Assembly: GCF_964355755.1 (NCBI RefSeq)
Contig: NC_092677.1
Span: forward strand, 20,866,101 to 20,930,100
DNA: 64,000 bases
Source of the DNA: Antedon mediterranea
Lineage: Eukaryota > Echinodermata > Crinoidea > Comatulida > Antedonidae
Direction of reading: 5' to 3'
The notes beneath the pieces were generated by a model. It searched no databases. It saw only the letters and a program-made list of their open reading frames with translations, and was not told the origin of the DNA. The position numbers and the translations under genes were made by a program. How positions within the stretch are numbered: the first letter of the stretch is position 1; every line of letters starts with the position of its first letter. Positions 1-13,000 of the stretch are shown piece by piece.

Positions 1-2309
1 TCGTGTTTTGAGACGTTTTAGACCATTTTGTAATTTTCGAAAAAACTTGTTAACATAAAAACACCAAAGTGCTCAGAATACCTTCACATCGCATTTTGAG
101 ACGTTTTAGACCATTTTGTGATTTTCGAAAAAACTTGTTAACATAAAAACACCAAAGTGCTTAGAAAAGCTTGAAATCGCATTTGGAGACGTTTTAGACC
201 ATTTTGTGCATTTCGATGAAACTTGGTTACACAAAAACATCAAAGTGCTTAAAATCACATTTTGAGCATTTCGTTAAAACTTTTCACACAAAAACATCAA
301 AGAGTAAAAAATAGCTTAATATCGTATTTAAAAACGTTTTAGACCATTTTGAGCATTTCGACAAAATTTTTTCACACAAAACATCAAAGTGTACAGAATA
401 GCTTTAAATCGCATTTGGAGACGTTTTAGACCATTTTGTTCATTTCGATGAAACAAAAACACAAAAACATCAAATTGCACAAAATGGCTTAATATGATAT
501 GGGAAAACGTTTTAGACCATTTTGAACATTTCGTTAAAAGTTTTCACACAAAAACATCAAAGTCCACAAAATAGCTTAATATCGTATTTAAAAACGTTTT
601 AGACCATTTTGAGCATTTCGAAAAAACTTTTTCACACAAAACATCAAAGTTTACAAAATAGCTTCAAATCGCATTTGGAGACGTTATAGACCATTTTGTG
701 ATTTTCGAAAAAACTTGTTAACATAAAAACACCAAAGTGCTCAGAATACCTTCAAATCGCATTTTGAGACGTTTTAGACCATTTTGTGATTTTCGAAAAA
801 ACTTGTTAACATAAAAACACCAAAGTGCTCAGAATCGTGTTTTGAGACGTTTTAGACCATTTTGTGATTTTCGAAAAAACTTGTTAACATAAAAACACCA
901 AAGTGCTCAGAATACCTTCAAATCGTGTTTTGAGACGTTTTAGACCATTTTGTGATTTTGGAAAAACTTGTTAACATAAAAACACCAAAGTGCTCAGAAT
1001 ACCTTCAAATCGCATTTGGAGACGTTTTAGACCATTTTGTGATTTTCGAAAAAACTTGTTAACATAAAAACACCAAAGTGCTCAGAAAAGCTTCAAATCG
1101 CAATTGGAGACGTTTTAAACCATTTTGTTCATTTCGATGAAACTTGGTTACACAAAAACATCAAATTGCACAAAATGGCTTAATATGGTATGGGAAAACG
1201 TTTTAGACCATTTTGAACATTTCGAGAAAACTTTTTCACACAAAACTTCAAAGTGTACAGAATAGCTTCAAATCGCATTAGAAACCGTTTTAGACCATTT
1301 TGAGCATTTCGAAAAAACTTTTTCACACAAAACATCAAAGTTTACAAAATAGCTTCAAATCGCATTTGGAGACGTTTTAGACCATTTTGTGATTTTCGAA
1401 AAAACTTGTTAACATAAAAACACCAAAGTGCTCAGAATACCTTCAAATCGCATTTTGAGACGTTTTAGACCATTTTGTGATTTTCGAAAAAACTTGTTAA
1501 CATAAAAATACCAAAGTGCTCTGAATACCTTCAAATCGTGTTTTGAGACGTTTTAGACCATTTTGTGATTTTCGAAAAAACTTGTTAACATAAAAACACC
1601 AAAGTGCTCAGAATACCTTCAAATCGCATTTGGAGACGTTTTAGACCATTTTGTGATTTTCGAAAAAACTTGTTAACATAAAAACACCAAAGTGCTCAGA
1701 AAAGCTTCAAATCGCAATTGGAGACGTTTTAAACCATTTTGTTCATTTCGATGAAACTTGGTTACACAAAAACATCAAATTGCACAAAATGGCTTAATAT
1801 GGTATGGGAAAACGTTTTAGACAATTTTGAACATTTCGAGAAAACTTTTTCACACAAAACTTCAAAGTGTACAGAATAGCTTCAAATCGCATTAGAAACC
1901 GTTTTAGACCATTTTGAGCATTTCGAAAAAACTTTTTCACACAAAACATCAAAGTTTACAAAATAGCTTCAAATCGCATTTGGAGACGTTTTAGACCATT
2001 TTGTGATTTTCGAAAAAACTTGTTAACATAAAAACACCAAAGTGCTCAGAATACCTTCAAATCGCATTTTGAGACGTTTTAGACCATTTTGTGATTTTCG
2101 AAAAAACTTGTTAACATAAAAATACCAAAGTGCTCTGAATACCTTCAAATCGTGTTTGAGACGTTTTAGACCATTTTGTGATTTTCGAAAAAACTTGTTA
2201 ACATAAAAACACCAAAGTGCTCAGAATACCTTCAAATCGCATTTGGAGACGTTTTAGACCATTTTGTGATTTTCGAAAAAACTTGTTAACATAAAAACAC
2301 CAAAGTGCT
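1..2309. repeat. Left block with 614-bp tandem duplication
   Basis: This block contains the markers GTTATAGACC (683) and CAATTGGAG (1101 and 1715, 614 bp apart). A seven-monomer unit is duplicated as about 924-1536 and 1537-2150, with one base lost in the first (GATTTTGGAAAAAC). The whole block reappears from 18409 (shift 18408). It holds only satellite. Confidence 0.85.
761..838 (+). repeat. Exemplar of the 78-bp A monomer with a 10-bp tail deletion
   Basis: CTCAGAAT is followed directly by CGTGTTTTGAG; the usual ACCTTCAAAT is missing. AAT repeats at both ends of the lost segment explain the deletion. The junction recurs near 9319, 13823, 19242, 30806, 36156, 44420 and 52416, each time shortly downstream of the GTTATAGACC marker, so it identifies one higher-order unit. 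Confidence 0.85.
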
Positions 2310-4263
2310 CAGAAAAGCTTCAAATCGCATTTGGAGACGTTTTAAACCATTTTGTTCATTTCGATGAAACTTGGTTACACAAAAACATCAAAGAGCACAA
2401 AAGTATTTAAAAACGTTTTAGACCATTTTGAGCATTCCGACAAAACTTTTTCACACAAAACATCAAAGTGTACAGAATAGCTTTAAATCGCATTTGGAGA
2501 CGTTTTAGACCATTTTGTAGTTTTCGAAAAAACTTGTTAACATAAAAACACAAAAGAGCTTCAAATCGCATTTGGAGACGTTTTAGACCCTTTTGTGCAT
2601 TTCGATGAAACTTGGTTACACAAAAACATCAAAGTGCTTAAAATCACATTAGAAACCGTTTTAGACCATTTTGAGCATTTCGTTAAAACTTTTCACACAA
2701 AAACATCAAAGTCCCCAAAATAGCTTAATATCGTATTCAAAAACGTTTTAGACCATTTTGAGCATTTCGAAAAAACTTTTTCACACAAAACATCAAAGTT
2801 TACAAAATAGCTTCAAATCGCATTTGGAGACGTTTTAGACCATTTTGTGATTTTCGAAAAAACTTGTTAACATAAAAACACCAAAGTGCTCAGAATACCT
2901 TCAAATCGCATTTTGAGACGTTTTAGACCATTTTGTGATTTTCGAAAAAACAACATAAAAACACCAAAGTGCTCAGAATACCTTCAAATCGCATTTGGAG
3001 ACGTTTTAGACCATTTTGTGATTTTGGAAAAAACTTGTTAACATAAAAACACCAAAGTGCTCAGAATACCTTCAAATCGTATTTTGAGACGTTTTAGACA
3101 ATTTTGTGATTTTCGAAAAAACTTGTTAACATAAAAACACCAAAGTGCTTAGAAAAGCTTCAAATCGCATTTGGAGACGTTTTAGACCATTTTGTGCATT
3201 TCGATGAAACTTGGTTACACAAAAACATCAAAGTGTACAGAATAGCTTCAAATCGCATTAGAAACCGTTTTAGACCATTTTGAGCATTTCGAAAAAACTT
3301 TTTCACACAAAACATCAAAGTGTACAAAATAGCTTCAAATCGCATTTGGAGACGTTTTAGACAATTTTGTGATTTTCGAAAAAACTTGTTTACATAAAAA
3401 CACCAAAGTGCTAAGAATAGCTTCCAATCGCATTTGGAGACGTTTTAGACCCTTTTGTGCATTTCGATGAAACTTGGTTACACAAAAACATCAAAGTGCT
3501 TAAAATCACATTAGAAACCGTTTTAGACCATTTTGAGCATTTCGTTAAAATTTTTCACAGAAAAACATCAAAGAGCAAAAAATAGCTTAATATCGTATTT
3601 AAAAACGTTTTAGACCATTTTGAGCATTTCGACAAAACTTTTTCTCACAAAACATCAAAGTGTACAGAATAGCTTCAAATCGCATTTGGAGACGTTTTAG
3701 ACCATTTTGTGCATTTCGATGAAACTTGGTTACACAAAAACATCAAAGTGCTTAAAATCACATTTTGAGCATTTCGTTAAAACTTTTCACACAAAAACAT
3801 CAAAGAGTAAAAAATAGCTTAATATCGTATTTAAAAACGTTTTAGACCATTTTGAGCATTTCGACAAAATTTTTTCACACAAAACATCAAAGTGTACAGA
3901 ATAGCTTTAAATCGCATTTGGAGACGTTTTAGACCATTTTGTTAATTTCGATGAAACAAAAACACAAAAACATCAAATTGCACAAAATGGCTTAATATGA
4001 TATGGGAAAACGTTTTAGACCATTTTGAACATTTCGTTAAAAGTTTTCACACAAAAACATCAAAGTCCACAAAATAGCTTAATATCGTATTTAAAAACGT
4101 TTTAGACCATTTTGAGCATTTCGAAAAAACTTTTTCACACTAAACATCAAAGTTTACAAAATAGCTTCAAATCGCATTTGGAGACGTTTTAGACCATTTT
4201 GTGATTTTCGAAAAAACTTGTTAACATAAAAACACCAAAGTGCTCAGAATACCTTCAAATCGC

Positions 4264-4351
4264 ATTTTGAGACGTTTTAGACCATTTTGTGATTTTCGAA
4301 AAAACTTGTTAACATAAAAACACCAAAGTGCTCAGAATACCTTCAAATCGT
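4264..4351 (+). repeat. Exemplar of the 88-bp monomer, family A, GCATTTTGAG form
   Basis: This monomer starts ATTTTGAGACG, carries the core GTTTTAGACCATTTTG, then GTGATTTTCGAAAAAAC and TTGTTAACAT, and ends CTCAGAATACCTTCAAATCGT. It contains two perfect palindromes, TTTTCGAAAA (4293-4302) and TGTTAACA (4307-4314, an HpaI site). T-tracts sit at 4265-4268, 4275-4278, 4285-4288 and 4293-4296. This form alternates with the GTGTTTTGAG form to make 176-bp dimers. Confidence 0.9.
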
Positions 4352-4615
4352 GTTTTGAGACGTTTTAGACCATTTTGTGATTTTCGAAAAAACTTGTTAA
4401 CATAAAAACACCAAAGTGCTCAGAATACCTTCAAATCGCATTTTGAGACGTTTTAGACCATTTTGTGATTTTCGAAAAAACTTGTTAACATAAAAACACC
4501 AAAGTGCTCAGAATACCTTCAAATCGTGTTTTGAGACGTTTTAGACCATTTTGTGATTTTCGAAAAAACTTGTTAACATAAAAACACCAAAGTGCTTAGA
4601 AAAGCTTCAAATCGC
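4264..4615 (+). repeat. Two alternating 176-bp dimers of family A
   Basis: Four successive 88-bp monomers begin at 4264, 4352, 4440 and 4528. They alternate between a preceding CGCATTTTGAG and CGTGTTTTGAG, so the real period here is 176 bp. The same alternation recurs at about 7535-7900, 9240-9740, 13900-14230, 22840-23160, 30890-31210, 36240-36590, 44500-44840 and 52490-52840. Confidence 0.85.
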
Positions 4616-5680
4616 ATTTGGAGACGTTTTAGACCATTTTGTTCATTTCGATGAAACTTGGTTACACAAAAACATCAAAGAGCACAAAAGATCTTAATAT
4701 CGTATTTAAAAACGTTTTAGACCATTTTGAGCATTTCGAAAAAACTTTTTCACACAAAACATCAAAGTGTACAAAATAGCTTCAAATCGCATTTTGAGAC
4801 GTTTTAGACAATTTTGTGATTTTCGAAAAAACTTGTTTACATAAAAACACCAAAGTGCTTAGAAAAGCTTCAAATCGCATTTGGAGACGTTTTCAACCAT
4901 TTTGTTCATTTCGATGAAACTTGGTTACACAAAAACATCAAAGAGCACAAAAGTATTTAAAAACGTTTTAGACCATTTTGAGCATTCCGTCAAAACTTTT
5001 TCACACAAAACATCAAAGTGTACAGAATAGCTTTAAATCGCATTTGGAGACGTTTTAGACCATTTTGTAGTTTTCGAAAAAACTTGTTAACATAAAAACA
5101 CAAAAGAGCTTCAAATCGCATTTGGAGACGTTTTAGACCCTTTTGTGCATTTCGATGAAACTTGGTTACACAAAAACATCAAAGTGCTTAAAATCACATT
5201 TTGAGCATTTCGTTAAAACTTTTCACACAAAAACATCAAAGAGTAAAAAATAGCTTAATATCGTATTTAAAAACGTTTTAGACCATTTTGAGCATTTCGA
5301 CAAAATTTTTTCACACAAAACATCAAAGTGTACAGAATAGCTTTAAATCGCATTTGGAGACGTTTTAGACCATTTTGTTAATTTCGATGAAACAAAAACA
5401 CAAAAACATCAAATTGCACAAAATGGCTTAATATGATATGGGAAAACGTTTTAGACCATTTTGAACATTTCGTTAAAAGTTTTCACACAAAAACATCAAA
5501 GTCCACAAAATAGCTTAATATCGTATTTAAAAACGTTTTAGACCATTTTGAGCATTTCAAAAAAACTTTTTCACACAAAACATCAAAGTTTACAAAATAG
5601 CTTCAAATCGCATTTGGAGACGTTTTAGACCATTTTGTGATTTTCGAAAAAACTTGTTAACATAAAAACACCAAAGTGCT

Positions 5681-8600
5681 CAGAAAAGCTTCAAATCGCA
5701 TTTGGAGACGTTTTAAACCATTTTGTTCATTTCGATGAAACTTGGTTACACAAAAACATCAAAGAGCACAAAAGTATTTAAAAACGTTTTAGACCATTTT
5801 GAGCATTCCGACAAAACTTTTTCACACAAAACATCAAAGTGTACAGAATAGCTTTAAATCGCATTTGGAGACGTTTTAGACCATTTTGTAGTTTTCGAAA
5901 AAACTTGTTAACATAAAAACACAAAAGAGCTTCAAATCGCATTTGGAGACGTTTTAGACCCTTTTGTGCATTTCGATGAAACTTGGTTACACAAAAACAT
6001 CAAAGTGCTTAAAATCACATTAGAAACCGTTTTAGACCATTTTGAGCATTTCGTTAAAACTTTTCACACAAAAACATCAAAGTCCACAAAATAGCTTAAT
6101 ATCGTATTCAAAAACGTTTTAGACCATTTTGAGCATTTCGAAAAAACTTTTTCACACAAAACATCAAAGTTTACAAAATAGCTTCAAATCGCATTTGGAG
6201 ACGTTTTAGACCATTTTGTGATTTTCGAAAAAACTTGTTAACATAAAAACACCAAAGTGCTCAGAATACCTTCAAATCGCATTTTGAGACGTTTTAGACC
6301 ATTTTGTGATTTTCGAAAAAACAACATAAAAACACCAAAGTGCTCAGAATACCTTCAAATCGCATTTGGAGACGTTTTAGACCATTTTGTGATTTTGGAA
6401 AAAACTTGTTAACATAAAAACACCAAAGTGCTTAGAAAAGCTTCAAATCGCATTTGGAGACGTTTTAGACCATTTTGTGCATTTCGATGAAACTTTGTTA
6501 CACAAAAACATCAAAGTGTACAGAATAGCTTCAAATCGCATTAGAAACCGTTTTAGACCATTTTGAGCATTTCGAAAAAACTTTTTCACACAAAACATCA
6601 AAGTGTACAAAATAGCTTCAAATCGCATTTGGAGACGTTTTAGACAATTTTGTGATTTTCGAAAAAACTTGTTTACATAAAAACACCAAAGTGCTAAGAA
6701 TAGCTTCCAATCGCATTTGGAGACGTTTTAGACCCTTTTGTGCATTTCGATGAAACTTGGTTACACAAAAACATCAAAGTGCTTAAAATCACATTAGAAA
6801 CCGTTTTAGACCATTTTGAGCATTTCGTTAAAATTTTTCACAGAAAAACATCAAAGAGCAAAAAATAGCTTAATATCGTATTTAAAAACGTTTTAGACCA
6901 TTTTGAGCATTTCGACAAAACTTTTTCTCACAAAACATCAAAGTGTACAGAATAGCTTCAAATCGCATTTGGAGACGTTTTAGACCATTTTGTGCATTTC
7001 GATGAAACTTGGTTACACAAAAACATCAAAGTGCTTAAAATCACATTTTGAGCATTTCGTTAAAACTTTTCACACAAAAACATCAAAGAGTAAAAAATAG
7101 CTTAATATCGTATTTAAAAACGTTTTAGACCATTTTGAGCATTTCGACAAAATTTTTTCACACAAAACATCAAAGTGTACAGAATAGCTTTAAATCGCAT
7201 TTGGAGACGTTTTAGACCATTTTGTTAATTTCGATGAAACAAAAACACAAAAACATCAAATTGCACAAAATGGCTTAATATGATATGGGAAAACGTTTTA
7301 GACCATTTTGAACATTTCGTTAAAAGTTTTCACACAAAAACATCAAAGTCCACAAAATAGCTTAATATCGTATTTAAAAACGTTTTAGACCATTTTGAGC
7401 ATTTCGAAAAAACTTTTTCACACTAAACATCAAAGTTTACAAAATAGCTTCAAATCGCATTTGGAGACGTTTTAGACCATTTTGTGATTTTCGAAAAAAC
7501 TTGTTAACATAAAAACACCAAAGTGCTCAGAATACCTTCAAATCGCATTTTGAGACGTTTTAGACCATTTTGTGATTTTCGAAAAAACTTGTTAACATAA
7601 AAACACCAAAGTGCTCAGAATACCTTCAAATCGTGTTTTGAGACGTTTTAGACCATTTTGTGATTTTCGAAAAAACTTGTTAACATAAAAACACCAAAGT
7701 GCTCAGAATACCTTCAAATCGCATTTTGAGACGTTTTAGACCATTTTGTGATTTTCGAAAAAACTTGTTAACATAAAAACACCAAAGTGCTCAGAATACC
7801 TTCAAATCGTGTTTTGAGACGTTTTAGACCATTTTGTGATTTTCGAAAAAACTTGTTAACATAAAAACACCAAAGTGCTTAGAAAAGCTTCAAATCGCAT
7901 TTGGAGACGTTTTAGACCATTTTGTTCATTTCGATGAAACTTGGTTACACAAAAACATCAAAGAGCACAAAAGATCTTAATATCGTATTTAAAAACGTTT
8001 TAGACCATTTTGAGCATTTCGAAAAAACTTTTTCACACAAAACATCAAAGTGTACAAAATAGCTTCAAATCGCATTTTGAGACGTTTTAGACAATTTTGT
8101 GATTTTCGAAAAAACTTGTTTACATAAAAACACCAAAGTGCTTAGAAAAGCTTCAAATCGCATTTGGAGACGTTTTAAACCATTTTGTTCATTTCGATGA
8201 AACTTGGTTACACAAAAACATCAAAGAGCACAAAAGTATTTAAAAACGTTTTAGACCATTTTGAGCATTCCGTCAAAACTTTTTCACACAAAACATCAAA
8301 GTGTACAGAATAGCTTTAAATCGCATTTGGAGACGTTTTAGACCATTTTGTAGTTTTCGAAAAAACTTGTTAACATAAAAACACAAAAGAGCTTCAAATC
8401 GCATTTGGAGACGTTTTAGACTTTTTTGTGCATTTCGATGAAACTTGGTTACACAAAAACATCAAAGTGCTTAAAATCACATTTTGAGCATTTCGTTAAA
8501 ACTTTTCACACAAAAACATCAAAGTCCACAAAATAGCTTAATATCGTATTTAAAAACGTTTTAGACCATTTTGAGCATTTCGAAAAAACTTTTCCACACA

Positions 8601-10095
8601 AAACATCAAAGTTTACAAAATAGCTTCAAATCGCATTTGGAGACGTTTTAGACCATTTTGTGATTTTCGAAAAAACTTGATAACATAAAAACACCAAAGT
8701 GCTCAGAATACCTTCAAATCGTGTTTTGAGACGTTTTAGACCATTTTGTAATTTTCGAAAAAACTTGTTAACATAAAAACACCAAAGTGCTCAGAATACC
8801 TTCACATCGCATTTTGAGACGTTTTAGACCATTTTGTGATTTTCGAAAAAACTTGTTAACATAAAAACACCAAAGTGCTTAGAAAAGCTTGAAATCGCAT
8901 TTGGAGACGTTTTAGACCATTTTGTTCATTTCGATGAAACAAAAACACAAAAACATCAAATTGCACAAAATGGCTTAATATGATATGGGAAAACGTTTTA
9001 GACCATTTTGAACATTTCGTTAAAAGTTTTCACACAAAAACATCAAAGTCCACAAAATAGCTTAATATCGTATTTAAAAACGTTTTAGACCATTTTGAGC
9101 ATTTCGAAAAAACTTTTTCACACAAAACATCAAAGTTTACAAAATAGCTTCAAATCGCATTTGGAGACGTTATAGACCATTTTGTGATTTTCGAAAAAAC
9201 TTGTTAACATAAAAACACCAAAGTGCTCAGAATACCTTCAAATCGCATTTTGAGACGTTTTAGACCATTTTGTGATTTTCGAAAAAACTTGTTAACATAA
9301 AAACACCAAAGTGCTCAGAATCGTGTTTTGAGACGTTTTAGACCATTTTGTGATTTTCGAAAAAACTTGTTAACATTAAAACACCAAAGTGCTCAGAATA
9401 CCTTCAAATCGCATTTTGAGACGTTTTAGACCATTTTGTGATTTTCGAAAAAACTTGTTAACATAAAACACCAAAGTGCTCAGAATACCTTCAAATCGTG
9501 TTTTGAGACGTTTTAGACCATTTTGTGATTTTCGAAAAAACTTGTTAACATAAAAACACCAAAGTGCTCAGAATACCTTCAAATCGCATTTTGAGACGTT
9601 TTAGACCATTTTGTGATTTTCGAAAAAACTTGTTAACATAAAAACACCAAAGTGCTCAGAATACCTTCAAATCGTGTTTTGAGACGTTTTAGACCATTTT
9701 GTGATTTTCGAAAAAACTTGTTAACATAAAAACACCAAAGTGCTTAGAAAAGCTTCAAATCGCATTTGGAGACGTTTTAGACCATTTTGTTCATTTCGAT
9801 GAAACTTGGTTACACAAAAACATCAAAGAGCACAAAAGATCTTAATATCGTATTTAAAAACGTTTTAGACCATTTTGAGCATTTCGAAAAAACTTTTTCA
9901 CACAAAACATCAAAGTGTACAAAATAGCTTCAAATCGCATTTTGAGACGTTTTAGACCATTTTGTGATTTTCGAAAAAACTTGTTAACATAAAAACACCA
10001 AAGTGCTCAGAATACCTTCAAATCGCATTTGGAGACGTTTTAGACCATTTTGTGATTTTCGAAAAAACTTGTTAACATAAAAACACCAAAGTGCT
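5681..10095. repeat. Higher-order unit b (4415 bp)
   Basis: Bounded by CTCAGAAAAGCTTC at 5681 and 10096. It lacks one 88-bp monomer (CGTATTTTGAG type) that units a and c have at 3061 and 10861. It contains the GTTATAGACC marker at 9169 and the 232-bp-deleted form of the B-C-D trio near 8920. Confidence 0.85.
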
Positions 10096-13000
10096 CAGAA
10101 AAGCTTCAAATCGCATTTGGAGACGTTTTAAACCATTTTGTTCATTTCGATGAAACTTGGTTACACAAAAACATCAAAGAGCACAAAAGTATTTAAAAAC
10201 GTTTTAGACCATTTTGAGCATTCCGACAAAACTTTTTCACACAAAACATCAAAGTGTACAGAATAGCTTTAAATCGCATTTGGAGACGTTTTAGACCATT
10301 TTGTAGTTTTCGAAAAAACTTGTTAACATAAAAACACAAAAGAGCTTCAAATCGCATTTGGAGACGTTTTAGACCCTTTTGTGCATTTCGATGAAACTTG
10401 GTTACACAAAAACATCAAAGTGCTTAAAATCACATTAGAAACCGTTTTAGACCATTTTGAGCATTTCGTTAAAACTTTTCACACAAAAACATCAAAGTCC
10501 CCAAAATAGCTTAATATCGTATTCAAAAACGTTTTAGACCATTTTGAGCATTTCGAAAAAACTTTTTCACACAAAACATCAAAGTTTACAAAATAGCTTC
10601 AAATCGCATTTGGAGACGTTTTAGACCATTTTGTGATTTTCGAAAAAACTTGTTAACATAAAAACACCAAAGTGCTCAGAATACCTTCAAATCGCATTTT
10701 GAGACGTTTTAGACCATTTTGTGATTTTCGAAAAAACAACATAAAAACACCAAAGTGCTCAGAATACCTTCAAATCGCATTTGGAGACGTTTTAGACCAT
10801 TTTGTGATTTTGGAAAAAACTTGTTAACATAAAAACACCAAAGTGCTCAGAATACCTTCAAATCGTATTTTGAGACGTTTTAGACAATTTTGTGATTTTC
10901 GAAAAAACTTGTTAACATAAAAACACCAAAGTGCTTAGAAAAGCTTCAAATCGCATTTGGAGACGTTTTAGACCATTTTGTGCATTTCGATGAAACTTGG
11001 TTACACAAAAACATCAAAGTGTACAGAATAGCTTCAAATCGCATTAGAAACCGTTTTAGACCATTTTGAGCATTTCGAAAAAACTTTTTCACACAAAACA
11101 TCAAAGTGTACAAAATAGCTTCAAATCGCATTTGGAGACGTTTTAGACAATTTTGTGATTTTCGAAAAAACTTGTTTACATAAAAACACCAAAGTGCTAA
11201 GAATAGCTTCCAATCGCATTTGGAGACGTTTTAGACCCTTTTGTGCATTTCGATGAAACTTGGTTACACAAAAACATCAAAGTGCTTAAAATCACATTAG
11301 AAACCGTTTTAGACCATTTTGAGCATTTCGTTAAAATTTTTCACAGAAAAACATCAAAGAGCAAAAAATAGCTTAATATCGTATTTAAAAACGTTTTAGA
11401 CCATTTTGAGCATTTCGACAAAACTTTTTCTCACAAAACATCAAAGTGTACAGAATAGCTTCAAATCGCATTTGGAGACGTTTTAGACCATTTTGTGCAT
11501 TTCGATGAAACTTGGTTACACAAAAACATCAAAGTGCTTAAAATCACATTTTGAGCATTTCGTTAAAACTTTTCACACAAAAACATCAAAGAGTAAAAAA
11601 TAGCTTAATATCGTATTTAAAAACGTTTTAGACCATTTTGAGCATTTCGACAAAATTTTTTCACACAAAACATCAAAGTGTACAGAATAGCTTTAAATCG
11701 CATTTGGAGACGTTTTAGACCATTTTGTTAATTTCGATGAAACAAAAACACAAAAACATCAAATTGCACAAAATGGCTTAATATGATATGGGAAAACGTT
11801 TTAGACCATTTTGAACATTTCGTTAAAAGTTTTCACACAAAAACATCAAAGTCCACAAAATAGCTTAATATCGTATTTAAAAACGTTTTAGACCATTTTG
11901 AGCATTTCGAAAAAACTTTTTCACACTAAACATCAAAGTTTACAAAATAGCTTCAAATCGCATTTGGAGACGTTTTAGACCATTTTGTGATTTTCGAAAA
12001 AACTTGTTAACATAAAAACACCAAAGTGCTCAGAATACCTTCAAATCGCATTTTGAGACGTTTTAGACCATTTTGTGATTTTCGAAAAAACTTGTTAACA
12101 TAAAAACACCAAAGTGCTCAGAATACCTTCAAATCGTGTTTTGAGACGTTTTAGACCATTTTGTGATTTTCGAAAAAACTTGTTAACATAAAAACACCAA
12201 AGTGCTCAGAATACCTTCAAATCGCATTTTGAGACGTTTTAGACCATTTTGTGATTTTCGAAAAAACTTGTTAACATAAAAACACCAAAGTGCTCAGAAT
12301 ACCTTCAAATCGTGTTTTGAGACGTTTTAGACCATTTTGTGATTTTCGAAAAAACTTGTTAACATAAAAACACCAAAGTGCTTAGAAAAGCTTCAAATCG
12401 CATTTGGAGACGTTTTAGACCATTTTGTTCATTTCGATGAAACTTGGTTACACAAAAACATCAAAGAGCACAAAAGATCTTAATATCGTATTTAAAAACG
12501 TTTTAGACCATTTTGAGCATTTCGAAAAAACTTTTTCACACAAAACATCAAAGTGTACAAAATAGCTTCAAATCGCATTTTGAGACGTTTTAGACAATTT
12601 TGTGATTTTCGAAAAAACTTGTTTACATAAAAACACCAAAGTGCTTAGAAAAGCTTCAAATCGCATTTGGAGACGTTTTAAACCATTTTGTTCATTTCGA
12701 TGAAACTTGGTTACACAAAAACATCAAAGAGCACAAAAGTATTTAAAAACGTTTTAGACCATTTTGAGCATTCCGTCAAAACTTTTTCACACAAAACATC
12801 AAAGTGTACAGAATAGCTTTAAATCGCATTTGGAGACGTTTTAGACCATTTTGTAGTTTTCGAAAAAACTTGTTAACATAAAAACACAAAAGAGCTTCAA
12901 ATCGCATTTGGAGACGTTTTAGACTTTTTTGTGCATTTCGATGAAACTTGGTTACACAAAAACATCAAAGTGCTTAAAATCACATTTTGAGCATTTCGTT

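Larger units (their letters stand above)
2310..5680. repeat. Higher-order unit a (3371 bp)
   Basis: Counted from CTCAGAAAAGCTTC at 2310 to its next equivalent at 5681. The content matches unit b closely from 2310 to about 5130 (shift 3371, or 3283 after an 88-bp monomer missing from b near 6430). After that it takes a different monomer order. It includes the 83-bp deletion monomer near 2949. Confidence 0.8.

Noticed and set aside
3160-3345. Recurrent open frames of 61 codons on the minus strand (also at 6443, 10946, 16649, 21569, 26945, 28213, 48445, 50053), 71 codons on the plus strand (17692, 29256, 34606, 42870, 49488, 51096) and 84 codons on the minus strand (21964, 57286, 62895).
   Set aside because: They are the satellite itself read through two or three monomers. 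They recur with the higher-order repeat, are open on whichever strand lacks stops locally, and resemble no protein family. No start context, splice signals or codon bias supports them.
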